Of a DNA stretch of 64,000 bases, positions 17,616-26,067 are shown piece by piece. The position numbers were made by a program, and so were the translations under genes. The notes under the pieces are model-generated. The model did no database searches. It saw only the letters and a list, made by a program, of their open reading frames with translations, and was not told the DNA's origin. Positions within the stretch are counted from its first letter, which is position 1. Each line of letters starts with the position of its first letter. The stretch covers positions 14,051 to 78,050 of the forward strand of contig CAZMHF010000005.1 in assembly GCA_964566025.1 (NCBI GenBank), read 5' to 3'. The DNA is from RGIG8306 sp964566025 (GTDB lineage: Bacteria > Bacillota > Clostridia > Lachnospirales > Lachnospiraceae).

Positions 17616-17646
17616 TTTTTGTTTAAGTCTATTAAAGGAGCATTAT

Positions 17647-18180
17647 ATGCATATCGGACACAAAATCAAGGAATTACGAATTTTAAAAGGACTCACCCAA
17701 GAAGAATTGGCAGACCGTTCAGAATTATCGAAGGGCTTTATTTCTCAACTAGAACGAGACTTAACATCCCCCTCGATAGCAACGCTTGTCGATCTATTAC
17801 AATGTCTTGGAACCAATCTAAAGGATTTTTTTGCAGATGACGATGACCAGCAAATTGTCTTTGGCAAAAGTGATTTTTTTAAAAAAATTGATTCTGAATT
17901 AAAAAATAAAATCGAGTGGATTATTCCGAATGCACAACGCAATAATATGGAGCCCATTCTTCTAACATTAGAAGCTGGTGGTTCTACGTATCCAGACCTT
18001 CCACACGAGGGCGAGGAATTTGGTTATGTCATACAAGGTAGCATAACCATTATCATTGGAAAGAAACTATGCAAAGCAAAAAAAGGTGAGACATTTTACT
18101 TTGTGCCAGAGAAGAAGCATTATATCACTTCCTCAAAGGGCGCTACTATATTATGGGTGACATCACCACCTAGTTTTTAA
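17647..18180 (+). CDS. XRE family regulator with cupin sensor domain (PuuR-like)
   Basis: A 177-residue protein: N-terminal helix-turn-helix (residues 5-60, with LTQEELADRSELSKGFISQ) and a C-terminal cupin_2 domain (about 108-173, with HEGEEFGYVIQGS and GETFYFVPEKKH). This architecture is typical of PuuR-type regulators of polyamine genes. It lies 33 bp before potA, so polyamine-responsive control of potABCD is likely. The palindrome just upstream of the gene is its probable operator, giving autoregulation. Confidence 0.88.
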   Translation: MHIGHKIKELRILKGLTQEELADRSELSKGFISQLERDLTSPSIATLVDLLQCLGTNLKDFFADDDDQQIVFGKSDFFKKIDSELKNKIEWIIPNAQRNNMEPILLTLEAGGSTYPDLPHEGEEFGYVIQGSITIIIGKKLCKAKKGETFYFVPEKKHYITSSKGATILWVTSPPSF

Positions 18181-18213
18181 CCTTTGACGAATATACGAAA
18201 TAGTGGAGGCATT

Positions 18214-19287
18214 ATGAATAATACATTAATTGATTTAGTGAATATATCAAAAAAATTTGATGATACATTAGTTCTTGACGACTTAAGCTTATCGATAAAA
18301 GAAAATGAGTTTTTAACACTTTTGGGCCCTAGCGGATGTGGAAAAACAACGACACTTCGCATTATCGGTGGTTTTGAAAAACCAGATACAGGTAAAGTGA
18401 TTTTTCAGGGGCATGACATTGTCGATATACCTCCTTATAAGCGAGAATTGAATACTGTATTTCAAAAGTACGCTCTTTTCCCTCATTTATCAATCGAAGA
18501 AAACATTGCGTTCGGTCTTAAAATCAAGAAAAAAAGCAAAACGTATATTCAAGATAAGATAAAATATGCCCTAAAGCTTGTAAATCTTGATGGCTATGAA
18601 AAGCGTTCACCCGATTCGTTAAGTGGCGGACAGCAACAACGAATTGCTATCGCTCGCGCCATTGTCAATGAGCCAAAGGTTTTACTTCTTGATGAGCCAT
18701 TAGGAGCACTTGATTTAAAGCTACGTCAGGATATGCAATATGAGTTAATCCGTTTAAAAAATGAGCTTGGTATTACATTTATTTATGTAACGCATGACCA
18801 GGAAGAAGCACTTACGATGTCTGATACCATTGTCGTGATGAATCAAGGTTACATTCAGCAAACAGGAACTCCTGAGCAAATTTATAACGAACCTGAAAAT
18901 GCCTTTGTTGCCGATTTCATTGGCGAAAGCAATATTATTGCCTCTATTATGATTGAGGATCGTCTTGTAAATATATTGGGAGCAAAATTCCCTTGTGTTG
19001 ATACGGGATTTGGAAGTAATAAGCCTGTCGATGTTGTTATTCGTCCAGAGGATATCCATTTGGTTTCACCTGATGAGGGACTTATTGAGGGCGTTGTAAG
19101 CCTCTTGATTTTCAAGGGTGTTCATTATGAAATGGAAGTAGAGGCAGGTGGATTTACATGGTTAGTCCAAAGCACACGTATGGTGGCTGTGGGCACACCA
19201 GTTGGTATTTTGGTATATCCTTATGATATTCAGATTATGAATAAACCTGTTTCAGAGGACGAGGAGGCCGTTGGAATCGATGAATAA
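18214..19287 (+). CDS. potA: Spermidine/putrescine ABC transporter ATPase
   Basis: A 357-residue ABC ATPase with Walker A GPSGCGKTT, Q-loop, LSGGQQQR signature, Walker B LLLDEPLGALD and the H-loop histidine in YVTHDQEEA; a C-terminal TOBE domain follows (about 270-345). It powers polyamine import with PotB, PotC and PotD. GTGGAGG lies 4 nt before ATG 18214, so the in-frame codons upstream are not used. Its end overlaps the potB start. Confidence 0.94.
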   Translation: MNNTLIDLVNISKKFDDTLVLDDLSLSIKENEFLTLLGPSGCGKTTTLRIIGGFEKPDTGKVIFQGHDIVDIPPYKRELNTVFQKYALFPHLSIEENIAFGLKIKKKSKTYIQDKIKYALKLVNLDGYEKRSPDSLSGGQQQRIAIARAIVNEPKVLLLDEPLGALDLKLRQDMQYELIRLKNELGITFIYVTHDQEEALTMSDTIVVMNQGYIQQTGTPEQIYNEPENAFVADFIGESNIIASIMIEDRLVNILGAKFPCVDTGFGSNKPVDVVIRPEDIHLVSPDEGLIEGVVSLLIFKGVHYEMEVEAGGFTWLVQSTRMVAVGTPVGILVYPYDIQIMNKPVSEDEEAVGIDE

Positions 19288-20107
19288 TGTATCTCGTAAA
19301 AAAACCCTTCTAGCCATTCCTTATATCTTCTGGATGATTGCTTTTACGATTATTCCATTGATGATTATTGGCTATTACGGTTTTGTCGACCAAGCAAAGA
19401 ATTTTACGTTATCTAATTTTCTTGCTATAAAGGATTTTATCAATCTTCGTGCGTTGATTATTTCCTTGCGTATTGCCTTTATAAGCACCATCTTTTGCTT
19501 GCTGTTAGCTTATCCTTTGGCAATGATTTTAAAATCAAAAAATATGAATAGGGGTAGTTTTATCGTATTCATTTTTATATTGCCGATGTGGATGAATTTT
19601 TTACTTCGTACCTATGCATGGCAAACATTATTAGAGCAAGACGGTGTATTAAATACGATTCTTAGTACGCTTCGCTTGCCAAAACAACATTTAATCAATA
19701 CAGAAGGGGCCATCATTTTAGGTATGGTCTACAACTTCCTTCCATTTATGGTATTGCCGATTTACAATGTTCTCATTAAAATCGACTCCAATACAATCAA
19801 TGCTGCAACGGATTTAGGTGCCAATCCCTTTCAAACATTTTGGCGAATTATTATTCCCCTTAGCTTCCCTGGTATTGTTTCGGGAATTACGATGGTCTTT
19901 GTCCCTGCACTAACAACTTTTGTTATTTCCTCTTTACTCGGTGGCGGAAAAATTCTATTGATTGGCAATATTATCGAACAGCAATTTACGGTCTCTTATA
20001 ACTGGAATTTAGGAGCAGGCCTCTCCTTTGCTTTGATGGTATTTGTTTTAATCAGTATGGCTTTACTGAACAAATACGATAAAAATGGGGAGGGTACAGC
20101 ATTTTGA
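19280..20107 (+). CDS. potB: Spermidine/putrescine ABC transporter permease PotB
   Basis: A 275-residue inner-membrane permease with about six TM helices and the EAA-type loop (AATDLGANPFQTFWRIIIPLS, of which AATDLGANPF is the core) that contacts PotA. ATG 19280 overlaps the potA end by 8 bp. A TTG at 19271, 3 nt from a GAGGAGG, is an alternative start. Confidence 0.93.
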   Translation: MNNVSRKKTLLAIPYIFWMIAFTIIPLMIIGYYGFVDQAKNFTLSNFLAIKDFINLRALIISLRIAFISTIFCLLLAYPLAMILKSKNMNRGSFIVFIFILPMWMNFLLRTYAWQTLLEQDGVLNTILSTLRLPKQHLINTEGAIILGMVYNFLPFMVLPIYNVLIKIDSNTINAATDLGANPFQTFWRIIIPLSFPGIVSGITMVFVPALTTFVISSLLGGGKILLIGNIIEQQFTVSYNWNLGAGLSFALMVFVLISMALLNKYDKNGEGTAF

Positions 20108-20913
20108 TGAAACGAATAATTGATTTTATGAAAAATGCCTACCTAGGCATTATCTTCTTCTTTTTATATGCACCCATTGCCACTATGGTTGTCCTCTCCT
20201 TTAACGCCAATAAATCGCGTGGAAAATGGGGTGGCTTCTCATTAAAATGGTACAAAGAAATGTTTGCCGATCGAGGCATTATGGATGCCTTACAGGTTAC
20301 CTTATTAATTGCCTTTGTTTCTGCTTTTGTGGCAACGATCATCGGCGTTCTCTCCTGCATAGGCATTAATAGTATGCGAAAAACTCCAAAGGCTATTTGG
20401 CTTTCTATTAATAACATTCCTTTGCTAAATGCTGATATTGTAACGGGCTTATCCCTTATGCTTTGTTTTATTACGTTTAAGTGGACATTAGGCTATTCGT
20501 CGATTTTAATCGCTCATATATCCTTTAATATCCCTTATGTTATTCTAAGCGTTATGCCAAAGCTAAAGCAAACAAGTAATAGCTTATATGAAGCAGCACT
20601 TGATTTAGGAGCCACACCAACACGAGCCTTTTTCAAAGTCATTTTCCCCGATTTAATTCCGGGAATTGTATCCGGCTTTCTTTTGTCCTTTTCCATGTCA
20701 ATTGACGATTTTGTGATTACACATTTCACAAAAGGACGGGGCATTAATACGCTTTCAACATTGATTTATTCGCAGGCAAAGCGTGGTGTAAAGCCTTCCA
20801 TGTATGCTCTTTCAACACTACTGTTTATGAGCGTATTGATCTTATTACTGATTAGCAACTTCCTTCCAAAAGCGAAGGAACGTTCAACAAAAAAGCTACA
20901 AAAACAACGTTAG
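20107..20913 (+). CDS. potC: Spermidine/putrescine ABC transporter permease PotC
   Basis: A 268-residue permease, second membrane subunit of the polyamine importer, with about six TM helices and the EAA loop AALDLGATPTRAFFKVIFP. The family motif FSMSIDDFVIT is present. Its start shares the TGATG junction with the potB stop; a TTG one codon earlier (20104) is closer to the GGGGAGGG site and is possible. Confidence 0.93.
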   Translation: MKRIIDFMKNAYLGIIFFFLYAPIATMVVLSFNANKSRGKWGGFSLKWYKEMFADRGIMDALQVTLLIAFVSAFVATIIGVLSCIGINSMRKTPKAIWLSINNIPLLNADIVTGLSLMLCFITFKWTLGYSSILIAHISFNIPYVILSVMPKLKQTSNSLYEAALDLGATPTRAFFKVIFPDLIPGIVSGFLLSFSMSIDDFVITHFTKGRGINTLSTLIYSQAKRGVKPSMYALSTLLFMSVLILLLISNFLPKAKERSTKKLQKQR

Positions 20914-20922
20914 GAGAATAAG

Positions 20923-21981
20923 ATGAACAAATTCAAAAAAATGATTGCTTTATCACTTTGCCTTATTACGCTATTTAGCTTAGGCGCTTGCAAGAAAAAT
21001 GATGGTGAAAATGGAACGGTCTATGTGTATAACTGGGGCGACTATATTGACGAATCTGTGCTTGATTTATTTGAAAAAGAAACAGGCATTAAGGTTGTCT
21101 ATTCTACGTATAATACAAACGAGGATATGTACCCTATCATTAAAGAAAACGCCGTAAAATATGATTTAGTATGCCCTTCTGATTATATGGTTCAGAAAAT
21201 GAAAGAAAATGATTTGATTCAAGAAATCAATTATGATAACATTCCGAATATCAAAAATATGGACAAAGATGTTTTGGCAAGCTGTGCCGAATTTGATCCA
21301 GAAAACAAGTATTGTGTTCCTTATAATTGGGGAACCGTAGGTATTTTATACAATACTACAATGGTTGATGAACCTGTTGAGAGTTGGGACATTTTGTGGA
21401 ATGAAACATACAAAAACAATATTCTTATGATGGATTCGGTTCGTGATTTATTTCTTGTTGGACTAATTAAGGCTGGTTTTTCACCAAACTCAACATCTCT
21501 TGATGAGATTAATACCGCTAGAGATCTTCTTATCGAGCAAAAACCACTTGTTCAAGCCTATTATGTGGACGAGACAAAGGATCAAATGATTGCTGGTAAT
21601 GCTGCTCTTGCTGTTGTTTATTCTGGTGATTATCTTGCTTGCATTGATGAAAATGAAGACCTTGCCTATGCCGTTCCAAAAGAAGGTTCAAATGTTTGGT
21701 TTGACGGTTGGGTAATTCCAAAAAATGCTGAAAACAAAGAAAATGCCGAAGCATTCATCAATTTCTTATGTCGTGCTGATATTGCACTGAAGAATTTTGA
21801 GTACATTGGTTATCCTACACCAAATGCGGAAGCAAAAAAATTAATTGAAGAGGACATTCAAAATGACCTTGCTGTATTCCCTGATAAAAGCATTACTGAC
21901 ACATGTGATGTATTTATTTATCTTGGTGAGGATACAGAGAAGCTTTACAACAACGCCTTCCTAGAAGTTAAGTCTAAGTAG
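20923..21981 (+). CDS. potD: Spermidine/putrescine-binding lipoprotein
   Basis: A 352-residue extracellular solute-binding lipoprotein: signal peptide with lipobox LGAC at about residues 20-23, then a periplasmic-binding type 2 fold opening with VYVYNWGDYIDESV. The acidic and aromatic residues WGDY, YNWGTVG and WFDGW are typical of the polyamine pocket. It lies 9 bp after potC and is the last gene before a terminator. Confidence 0.94.
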   Translation: MNKFKKMIALSLCLITLFSLGACKKNDGENGTVYVYNWGDYIDESVLDLFEKETGIKVVYSTYNTNEDMYPIIKENAVKYDLVCPSDYMVQKMKENDLIQEINYDNIPNIKNMDKDVLASCAEFDPENKYCVPYNWGTVGILYNTTMVDEPVESWDILWNETYKNNILMMDSVRDLFLVGLIKAGFSPNSTSLDEINTARDLLIEQKPLVQAYYVDETKDQMIAGNAALAVVYSGDYLACIDENEDLAYAVPKEGSNVWFDGWVIPKNAENKENAEAFINFLCRADIALKNFEYIGYPTPNAEAKKLIEEDIQNDLAVFPDKSITDTCDVFIYLGEDTEKLYNNAFLEVKSK

Positions 21982-21987
21982 TCTATA

Positions 21988-22030
21988 AAGCAAATTTTAG
22001 CGATCTTTTTCGTTGAAATTTGCTTTTTTT
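21988..22030 (+). terminator. Terminator of the pot operon
   Basis: AAGCAAATTT (21988-21997) pairs with AAATTTGCTT (22016-22025), followed by a run of Ts to 22030. Confidence 0.85.
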
Positions 22031-22073
22031 AATGCAAATTTTCGTATTTTCACGATGAATCTTTGATTAGGGC

Positions 22074-22101
22074 TTGAAATATGCGTTAAATCTAGTACAA
22101 T
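22074..22101 (+). promoter_or_regulatory. Promoter of the ABC-F gene
   Basis: TTGAAA (22074-22079), 16 bp, TACAAT (22096-22101), 33 bp before the start codon. Confidence 0.55.
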
Positions 22102-22134
22102 CAATAAGGGAATTCATTAAAGGAGTATAGTAAA

Positions 22135-23766
22135 ATGATAAGTGCAAATGGTATAACACTGCGTCTTGGAAAAAAAGCATTATTTGAAGACGTCAACATA
22201 AAATTCACAGAGGGAAATTGTTATGGCTTAATCGGTGCCAACGGCGCAGGTAAGTCAACCTTTTTAAAAATATTAAGTGGTGCTCTTGAACCTACCAATG
22301 GTTCTATTGTGATTACACCAGGCGAACGTCTTTCTGTTTTAGAACAGGATCACTTTAAATATGATGCGATCGAAGTATTAACAACTGTTATTATGGGTAA
22401 TCAACGCCTATATGATATTATGACAGAAAAAGATGCTATTTATTTGAAAGAGGATTTTACAGAAGCCGATGGTATACGTGCAAGTGAGCTTGAGGGCGAA
22501 TTTGCTGAGATGAATGGTTGGGAATCTGAGGCCGATGCAGCAAGCCTACTAAATGCGCTTGGTATTGAGACTGATTTGCATTATAAGCTTATGTCTGAGT
22601 TATCTGGCTCTGAAAAGGTAAAGGTTCTTCTTGCAAGAGCATTATTTGGCAATCCTGATATTCTTCTTTTAGATGAGCCTACAAACCATCTTGACCTTGC
22701 AGCAATTAACTGGTTAGAGGAGTTTTTGATTAACTTTGACAACACCGTTATCGTTGTTTCCCATGACCGTTATTTCTTAAATAAGGTATGTACACATATT
22801 GCCGATATTGATTATGCAAAAATTCAATTATATAGTGGCAATTATGATTTCTGGTATGAATCTAGTCAATTGCTTATTAAGCAAATGAAAGAATCGAACC
22901 GCAAAAAAGAAGAAAAAATCAAAGAGCTTCAAGACTTTATTCAACGCTTTAGTGCCAATGCTTCAAAATCAAAACAAGCAACCTCAAGAAAGCGTGCACT
23001 TGAAAAAATCCAATTAGATGATATGATGCCTTCTAGTCGTAAATACCCTTATATCGATTTTAGACCTGAAAGAGAAATCGGCAACGAGGTGTTGACCGTC
23101 GAGCATTTAAGCAAGTCCATTAATGGTGTCAAAGTCCTTGACGATATTTCTTTTATTGTTAATCGCGAGGACAAGGTTGCCTTTGTAGGTGCCGATGAAC
23201 TTGCCAAAACCGTACTGTTCCGTATTCTTACGGGCGAATTAGAGCCTGATGAAGGAACCTATAAATGGGGTGTAACAACAAGTAGAGCGTATTTCCCAAA
23301 AGATAGTACCGAAGAATTTGATAATGATTTGATTATTTCGGATTGGTTAACTGGCTACTCTGCCATCAAAGATGTTACGTACGTTCGTGGTTTCTTGGGC
23401 CGTATGTTATTTGCAGGCGATGATGGAGTAAAAAAAGTAAAGGTTCTCTCTGGTGGTGAAAAGGTGCGTTGCTTATTATCGAAAATGATGATTTCTGGTG
23501 CCAATGTACTGATTTTTGATGAGCCAACTAACCATTTGGATATGGAATCTATTACGGCTCTCAATAATGGTATGATGAAATTCCCTGGCGTTATTTTATT
23601 TGCGTCACACGATCATCAAATTGTTCAAACAACTGCAAACCGTATTATTGAGATTATCAATGGTGCGATTATTGATAAAATTACTACCTATGACGAATAT
23701 CTTGCAAGCGATGAAATGGCGATGAAACGCCAAGTCTTCCAGCTTCGCACAGATGATGAGGATTAA
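22135..23766 (+). CDS. ABC-F family ATPase, YbiT/YkpA type
   Basis: A 543-residue soluble protein with two ABC domains and no membrane segment, joined by the charged linker of ABC-F ribosome-associated proteins (about 240-300). Domain 1 has Walker A GANGAGKST and LLLDEPTNHLD. Domain 2 has LSGGEKVRC and IFDEPTNHLD but a degenerate P-loop (VGADELAKTV), which is a family trait seen in Bacillus YkpA. ABC-F proteins bind the ribosomal E site; the YbiT group is thought to be housekeeping rather than for antibiotic resistance. AAAGGAG precedes ATG 22135. traX follows after 3 bp. Confidence 0.92.
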   Translation: MISANGITLRLGKKALFEDVNIKFTEGNCYGLIGANGAGKSTFLKILSGALEPTNGSIVITPGERLSVLEQDHFKYDAIEVLTTVIMGNQRLYDIMTEKDAIYLKEDFTEADGIRASELEGEFAEMNGWESEADAASLLNALGIETDLHYKLMSELSGSEKVKVLLARALFGNPDILLLDEPTNHLDLAAINWLEEFLINFDNTVIVVSHDRYFLNKVCTHIADIDYAKIQLYSGNYDFWYESSQLLIKQMKESNRKKEEKIKELQDFIQRFSANASKSKQATSRKRALEKIQLDDMMPSSRKYPYIDFRPEREIGNEVLTVEHLSKSINGVKVLDDISFIVNREDKVAFVGADELAKTVLFRILTGELEPDEGTYKWGVTTSRAYFPKDSTEEFDNDLIISDWLTGYSAIKDVTYVRGFLGRMLFAGDDGVKKVKVLSGGEKVRCLLSKMMISGANVLIFDEPTNHLDMESITALNNGMMKFPGVILFASHDHQIVQTTANRIIEIINGAIIDKITTYDEYLASDEMAMKRQVFQLRTDDED

Positions 23767-23769
23767 ATA

Positions 23770-24555
23770 ATGTCTGATGAAAAGAAGTTGCCCATTTATA
23801 AAAGAGGCTTTAGCAGTGCGGCTTTACGAAACATTGCTCTTCTTTTCATGTTAATTGACCATATTGGACTTGTTATGGGACGAAATTACTCTTCCCAAAC
23901 CTCTTTAGATATTTCACGAATACTACGCATAGCGGGGAGAATTTCGTTCCCGCTTTTTTGCTTTCTAATTGTACAAGGTGTGTTACATTCTTCAAACATA
24001 AAAAAATATTTCACACGACTTGCCAGCTTTGCACTCATTAGCGAATTATTTTTCGATATTTTTATATACAACAAAAACATCTACTGGTATTTTGTTTTGA
24101 AAAAAGCTTATGTACTCGCCATTTTTCAATCACAAAACGTTTTCTTTACTCTTTTATTAGGCGCGTTGCTAATTTATTTTGCTATGCAAGTTGAAAAAGC
24201 TTACCCACTTGAAAAAGCCTACTTACTAAAGCTATTGCTTCTTATTGGATTTTCACTAATAGCCGATTTCATCGGTAGTGATTATGGCTATTATGGCATT
24301 CTTCTTATCTTTACTTTCTACCAATTTCGCAATCAGAAGTGGTTGCTTTGTTTAGTAACCATTTTGATAAATGTTGCTTTATATAACGGTTCTATTCAAG
24401 TTTATTCCGTTATCTCCTTACTTTTCATCCTTAATTACAATAAAAAACGAGGATTTTATCATCCTCGCTTAAAAATGTTATTTTATTATTTCTATCCGAT
24501 TCATATCGGAATCCTTGGTATCATTGATTTCTTTTTAAATACCTATAAAGGATAG
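23770..24555 (+). CDS. TraX family membrane protein
   Basis: A 261-residue polytopic membrane protein with about seven TM helices and the family opening LRNIALLFMLIDHIG plus GRISFPLFCFLIVQG. TraX proteins acetylate F pilin in conjugation, but chromosomal copies in Firmicutes are widespread and their substrate is unknown; they belong to the acyltransferase-like membrane group. It starts 3 bp after the ABC-F gene and its end overlaps the luxS end by 13 bp on the opposite strand. The luxS terminator lies inside its coding sequence. Confidence 0.85.
   Translation: MSDEKKLPIYKRGFSSAALRNIALLFMLIDHIGLVMGRNYSSQTSLDISRILRIAGRISFPLFCFLIVQGVLHSSNIKKYFTRLASFALISELFFDIFIYNKNIYWYFVLKKAYVLAIFQSQNVFFTLLLGALLIYFAMQVEKAYPLEKAYLLKLLLLIGFSLIADFIGSDYGYYGILLIFTFYQFRNQKWLLCLVTILINVALYNGSIQVYSVISLLFILNYNKKRGFYHPRLKMLFYYFYPIHIGILGIIDFFLNTYKG
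24441..24467 (-). terminator. luxS terminator, inside the traX coding sequence
   Basis: Minus strand: CGAGGAT-GATAAA-ATCCTCG (24448-24467) followed by six Ts (24442-24447), about 76 bp past the luxS stop and wholly within traX. Confidence 0.8.
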
Positions 24556-25013
24556 TTTAGTGGACAGTTAGTATTTAGTACGGCTTGATAAGCAAGGGCG
24601 TCTTTTTTTGCATCTGTTAAATCAAGGTCTGTATAGTTTCCGCATTCTATTGCACTAGCTCCTGGTATATCGCCTTCAAATTCACAAATAAACATCATCA
24701 TATCTTTTATGAGCGCAAGCACATCCTTTGCGCTTTTTTTGCCCGCCATAATCAAATAAAACCCGGTTCTACATCCCATTGGCCCAAAATAAATAATTTC
24801 TTTGCCAACAATCGCATGATTTCTCAAATACGTCGCACCTAGATGTTCAATCGTATGCATAGATGTTGTTGTCATCACTACATCGACATTAGGCCTTTTC
24901 ATGCGAATATCAAAAGTTGTAATTGTCTCTTCTCCAACTTGATCAACTCTTGATACATAAATCCCTGGTAATAGGTTTAAATGATTGACAGTAAAGCTAG
25001 AAATTTGTTTCAT
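24543..25013 (-). CDS. luxS: S-ribosylhomocysteine lyase (AI-2 synthesis)
   Basis: A 156-residue LuxS that converts S-ribosylhomocysteine to homocysteine and DPD, the precursor of autoinducer 2. The iron-site motif HTIEH is at about 52-56 and GPMGCRTGFY (about 77-86) carries the catalytic Cys; a third metal ligand lies in AIECGNY. I chose ATG 25013 because AAGGAG lies 5 nt upstream; a GTG two codons earlier is too close. It is 9 bp downstream of the transglutaminase-like gene and convergent with traX. Confidence 0.96.
   Translation of the reverse strand: MKQISSFTVNHLNLLPGIYVSRVDQVGEETITTFDIRMKRPNVDVVMTTTSMHTIEHLGATYLRNHAIVGKEIIYFGPMGCRTGFYLIMAGKKSAKDVLALIKDMMMFICEFEGDIPGASAIECGNYTDLDLTDAKKDALAYQAVLNTNCPLNYPL
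24712..24740 (+). terminator. traX terminator, inside the luxS coding sequence
   Basis: Plus strand: AGCGCAA (24712-24718) pairs with TTGCGCT (24728-24734), followed by Ts to 24740. It is about 160 bp past the traX stop, within luxS, and mirrors the luxS terminator inside traX. Confidence 0.7.
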
Positions 25014-25022
25014 ATGCACTCC

Positions 25023-25991
25023 TTATTCACGTTTAAAGCAATACAATGTATGCCCATTGATTTCTTGAATACTCACGTCGTATGTCACTGGTGTTGAAAT
25101 TTTCGATAAATCAATCACTTCTTTGATGAAGCTTCCTGGGAAATAATCAATATAAAACGTCGTTGTTTGATTGCTTGCATAGCGTTCAAAAACCTCTTCG
25201 AATTCAGCAATATTCATAGCGAAGCTTTTGTCGTAGTGGTATTTGAAATATTCAATAGCCGTTGCAAGAGGCTTTGCTTTACTGTTCTTTGCTATATGCT
25301 GCTTTTCAAGTCCTTCTAAGACTAAAGCAAATTTATGATTCAAAAAGTATTGATCTGATGCATTTAAATGCACAAATGAATTATCGATACCATCTGTACG
25401 GCTGGTATCATCCCATGTTATATCCACGTTGTACCAGGCATCTTCAATGTTGACCATATTCCATGCATGTGAAATCTCTTCTTCTCCTTGATTGGCGGTT
25501 CCGCCTATCGTAATGCAGTCAATTTCTAATAAATCCATACACAATTTAAATGCCATGGCGTACCCCTGACACACTGCCTTTTTATTGACGAGTGCGCCGT
25601 ATGCAGTATAAATTTCTTCACCTGCATTTTCATCATACTCTATATGAGTCATAAGTTTTTGATATACATCTACTTCTTTTTCATAATTAGTTGTCATTTT
25701 TGAGGCATCCCAAATTATTTTTGTCGCCGCTGAATAAACCTTTGCCTCTTCCTTGGTTAATTCGCGCAAATCGTGTTTCTTATAAGCAACATAATACTTA
25801 TAATTCACATCCGTTGGTTGCAAGTGGGTATCTCCATCTTGCAAAGTACTTTGTTTCGTATATACAGTTTCCTCTTTAACTGTTTCCTTGCGCTCCCCTT
25901 CATCACTCTTTTCCGATGAAAGCATTGCACAAGAAGTCAATACGAACAAGATACTTACTATCATAAGATAGGACAACAGTCTTCTTGTCAT
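25023..25991 (-). CDS. Transglutaminase-like lipoprotein
   Basis: A 322-residue secreted lipoprotein: lipobox LTSC at about residues 18-21, a charged linker, then a transglutaminase/protease-like core (about 115-215). The Cys is in KKAVCQGYAMAFK, the His in ISHAWNMVN and the Asp in WYNVDITWDD, giving an apparently complete Cys-His-Asp triad. Such domains in Gram-positive envelopes act as proteases or crosslinkers; the substrate is unknown. Its 5' leader contains the 51-bp AAAC/AAAAC repeat. It sits between trpS and luxS on the minus strand. Confidence 0.8.
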   Translation of the reverse strand: MTRRLLSYLMIVSILFVLTSCAMLSSEKSDEGERKETVKEETVYTKQSTLQDGDTHLQPTDVNYKYYVAYKKHDLRELTKEEAKVYSAATKIIWDASKMTTNYEKEVDVYQKLMTHIEYDENAGEEIYTAYGALVNKKAVCQGYAMAFKLCMDLLEIDCITIGGTANQGEEEISHAWNMVNIEDAWYNVDITWDDTSRTDGIDNSFVHLNASDQYFLNHKFALVLEGLEKQHIAKNSKAKPLATAIEYFKYHYDKSFAMNIAEFEEVFERYASNQTTTFYIDYFPGSFIKEVIDLSKISTPVTYDVSIQEINGHTLYCFKRE

Positions 25992-26016
25992 TTAATTTTC
26001 CTTTGTTGGTTATACC

Positions 26017-26067
26017 TTTGTTTGTTTTGTTTGTTTTGTTTGTTTGTTTTGTTTGTTTTGTTTGTTT
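26017..26067 (-). repeat. 22-bp x 2 tandem AAAC/AAAAC repeat between trpS and the transglutaminase-like gene
   Basis: On the plus strand, units TTTG and TTTTG run in the order 4-4-5-4-5 twice (26017-26038 and 26039-26060), then TTTGTTT. On the transcribed strand this is an unstructured A/C-rich tract. It begins at the trpS stop codon and ends about 26 bp before the next start. Confidence 0.9.

Noticed and set aside
26017..26067. CRISPR-like repeat
   Set aside because: The units are 4-5 bp with no spacers; it is a low-complexity tandem repeat.
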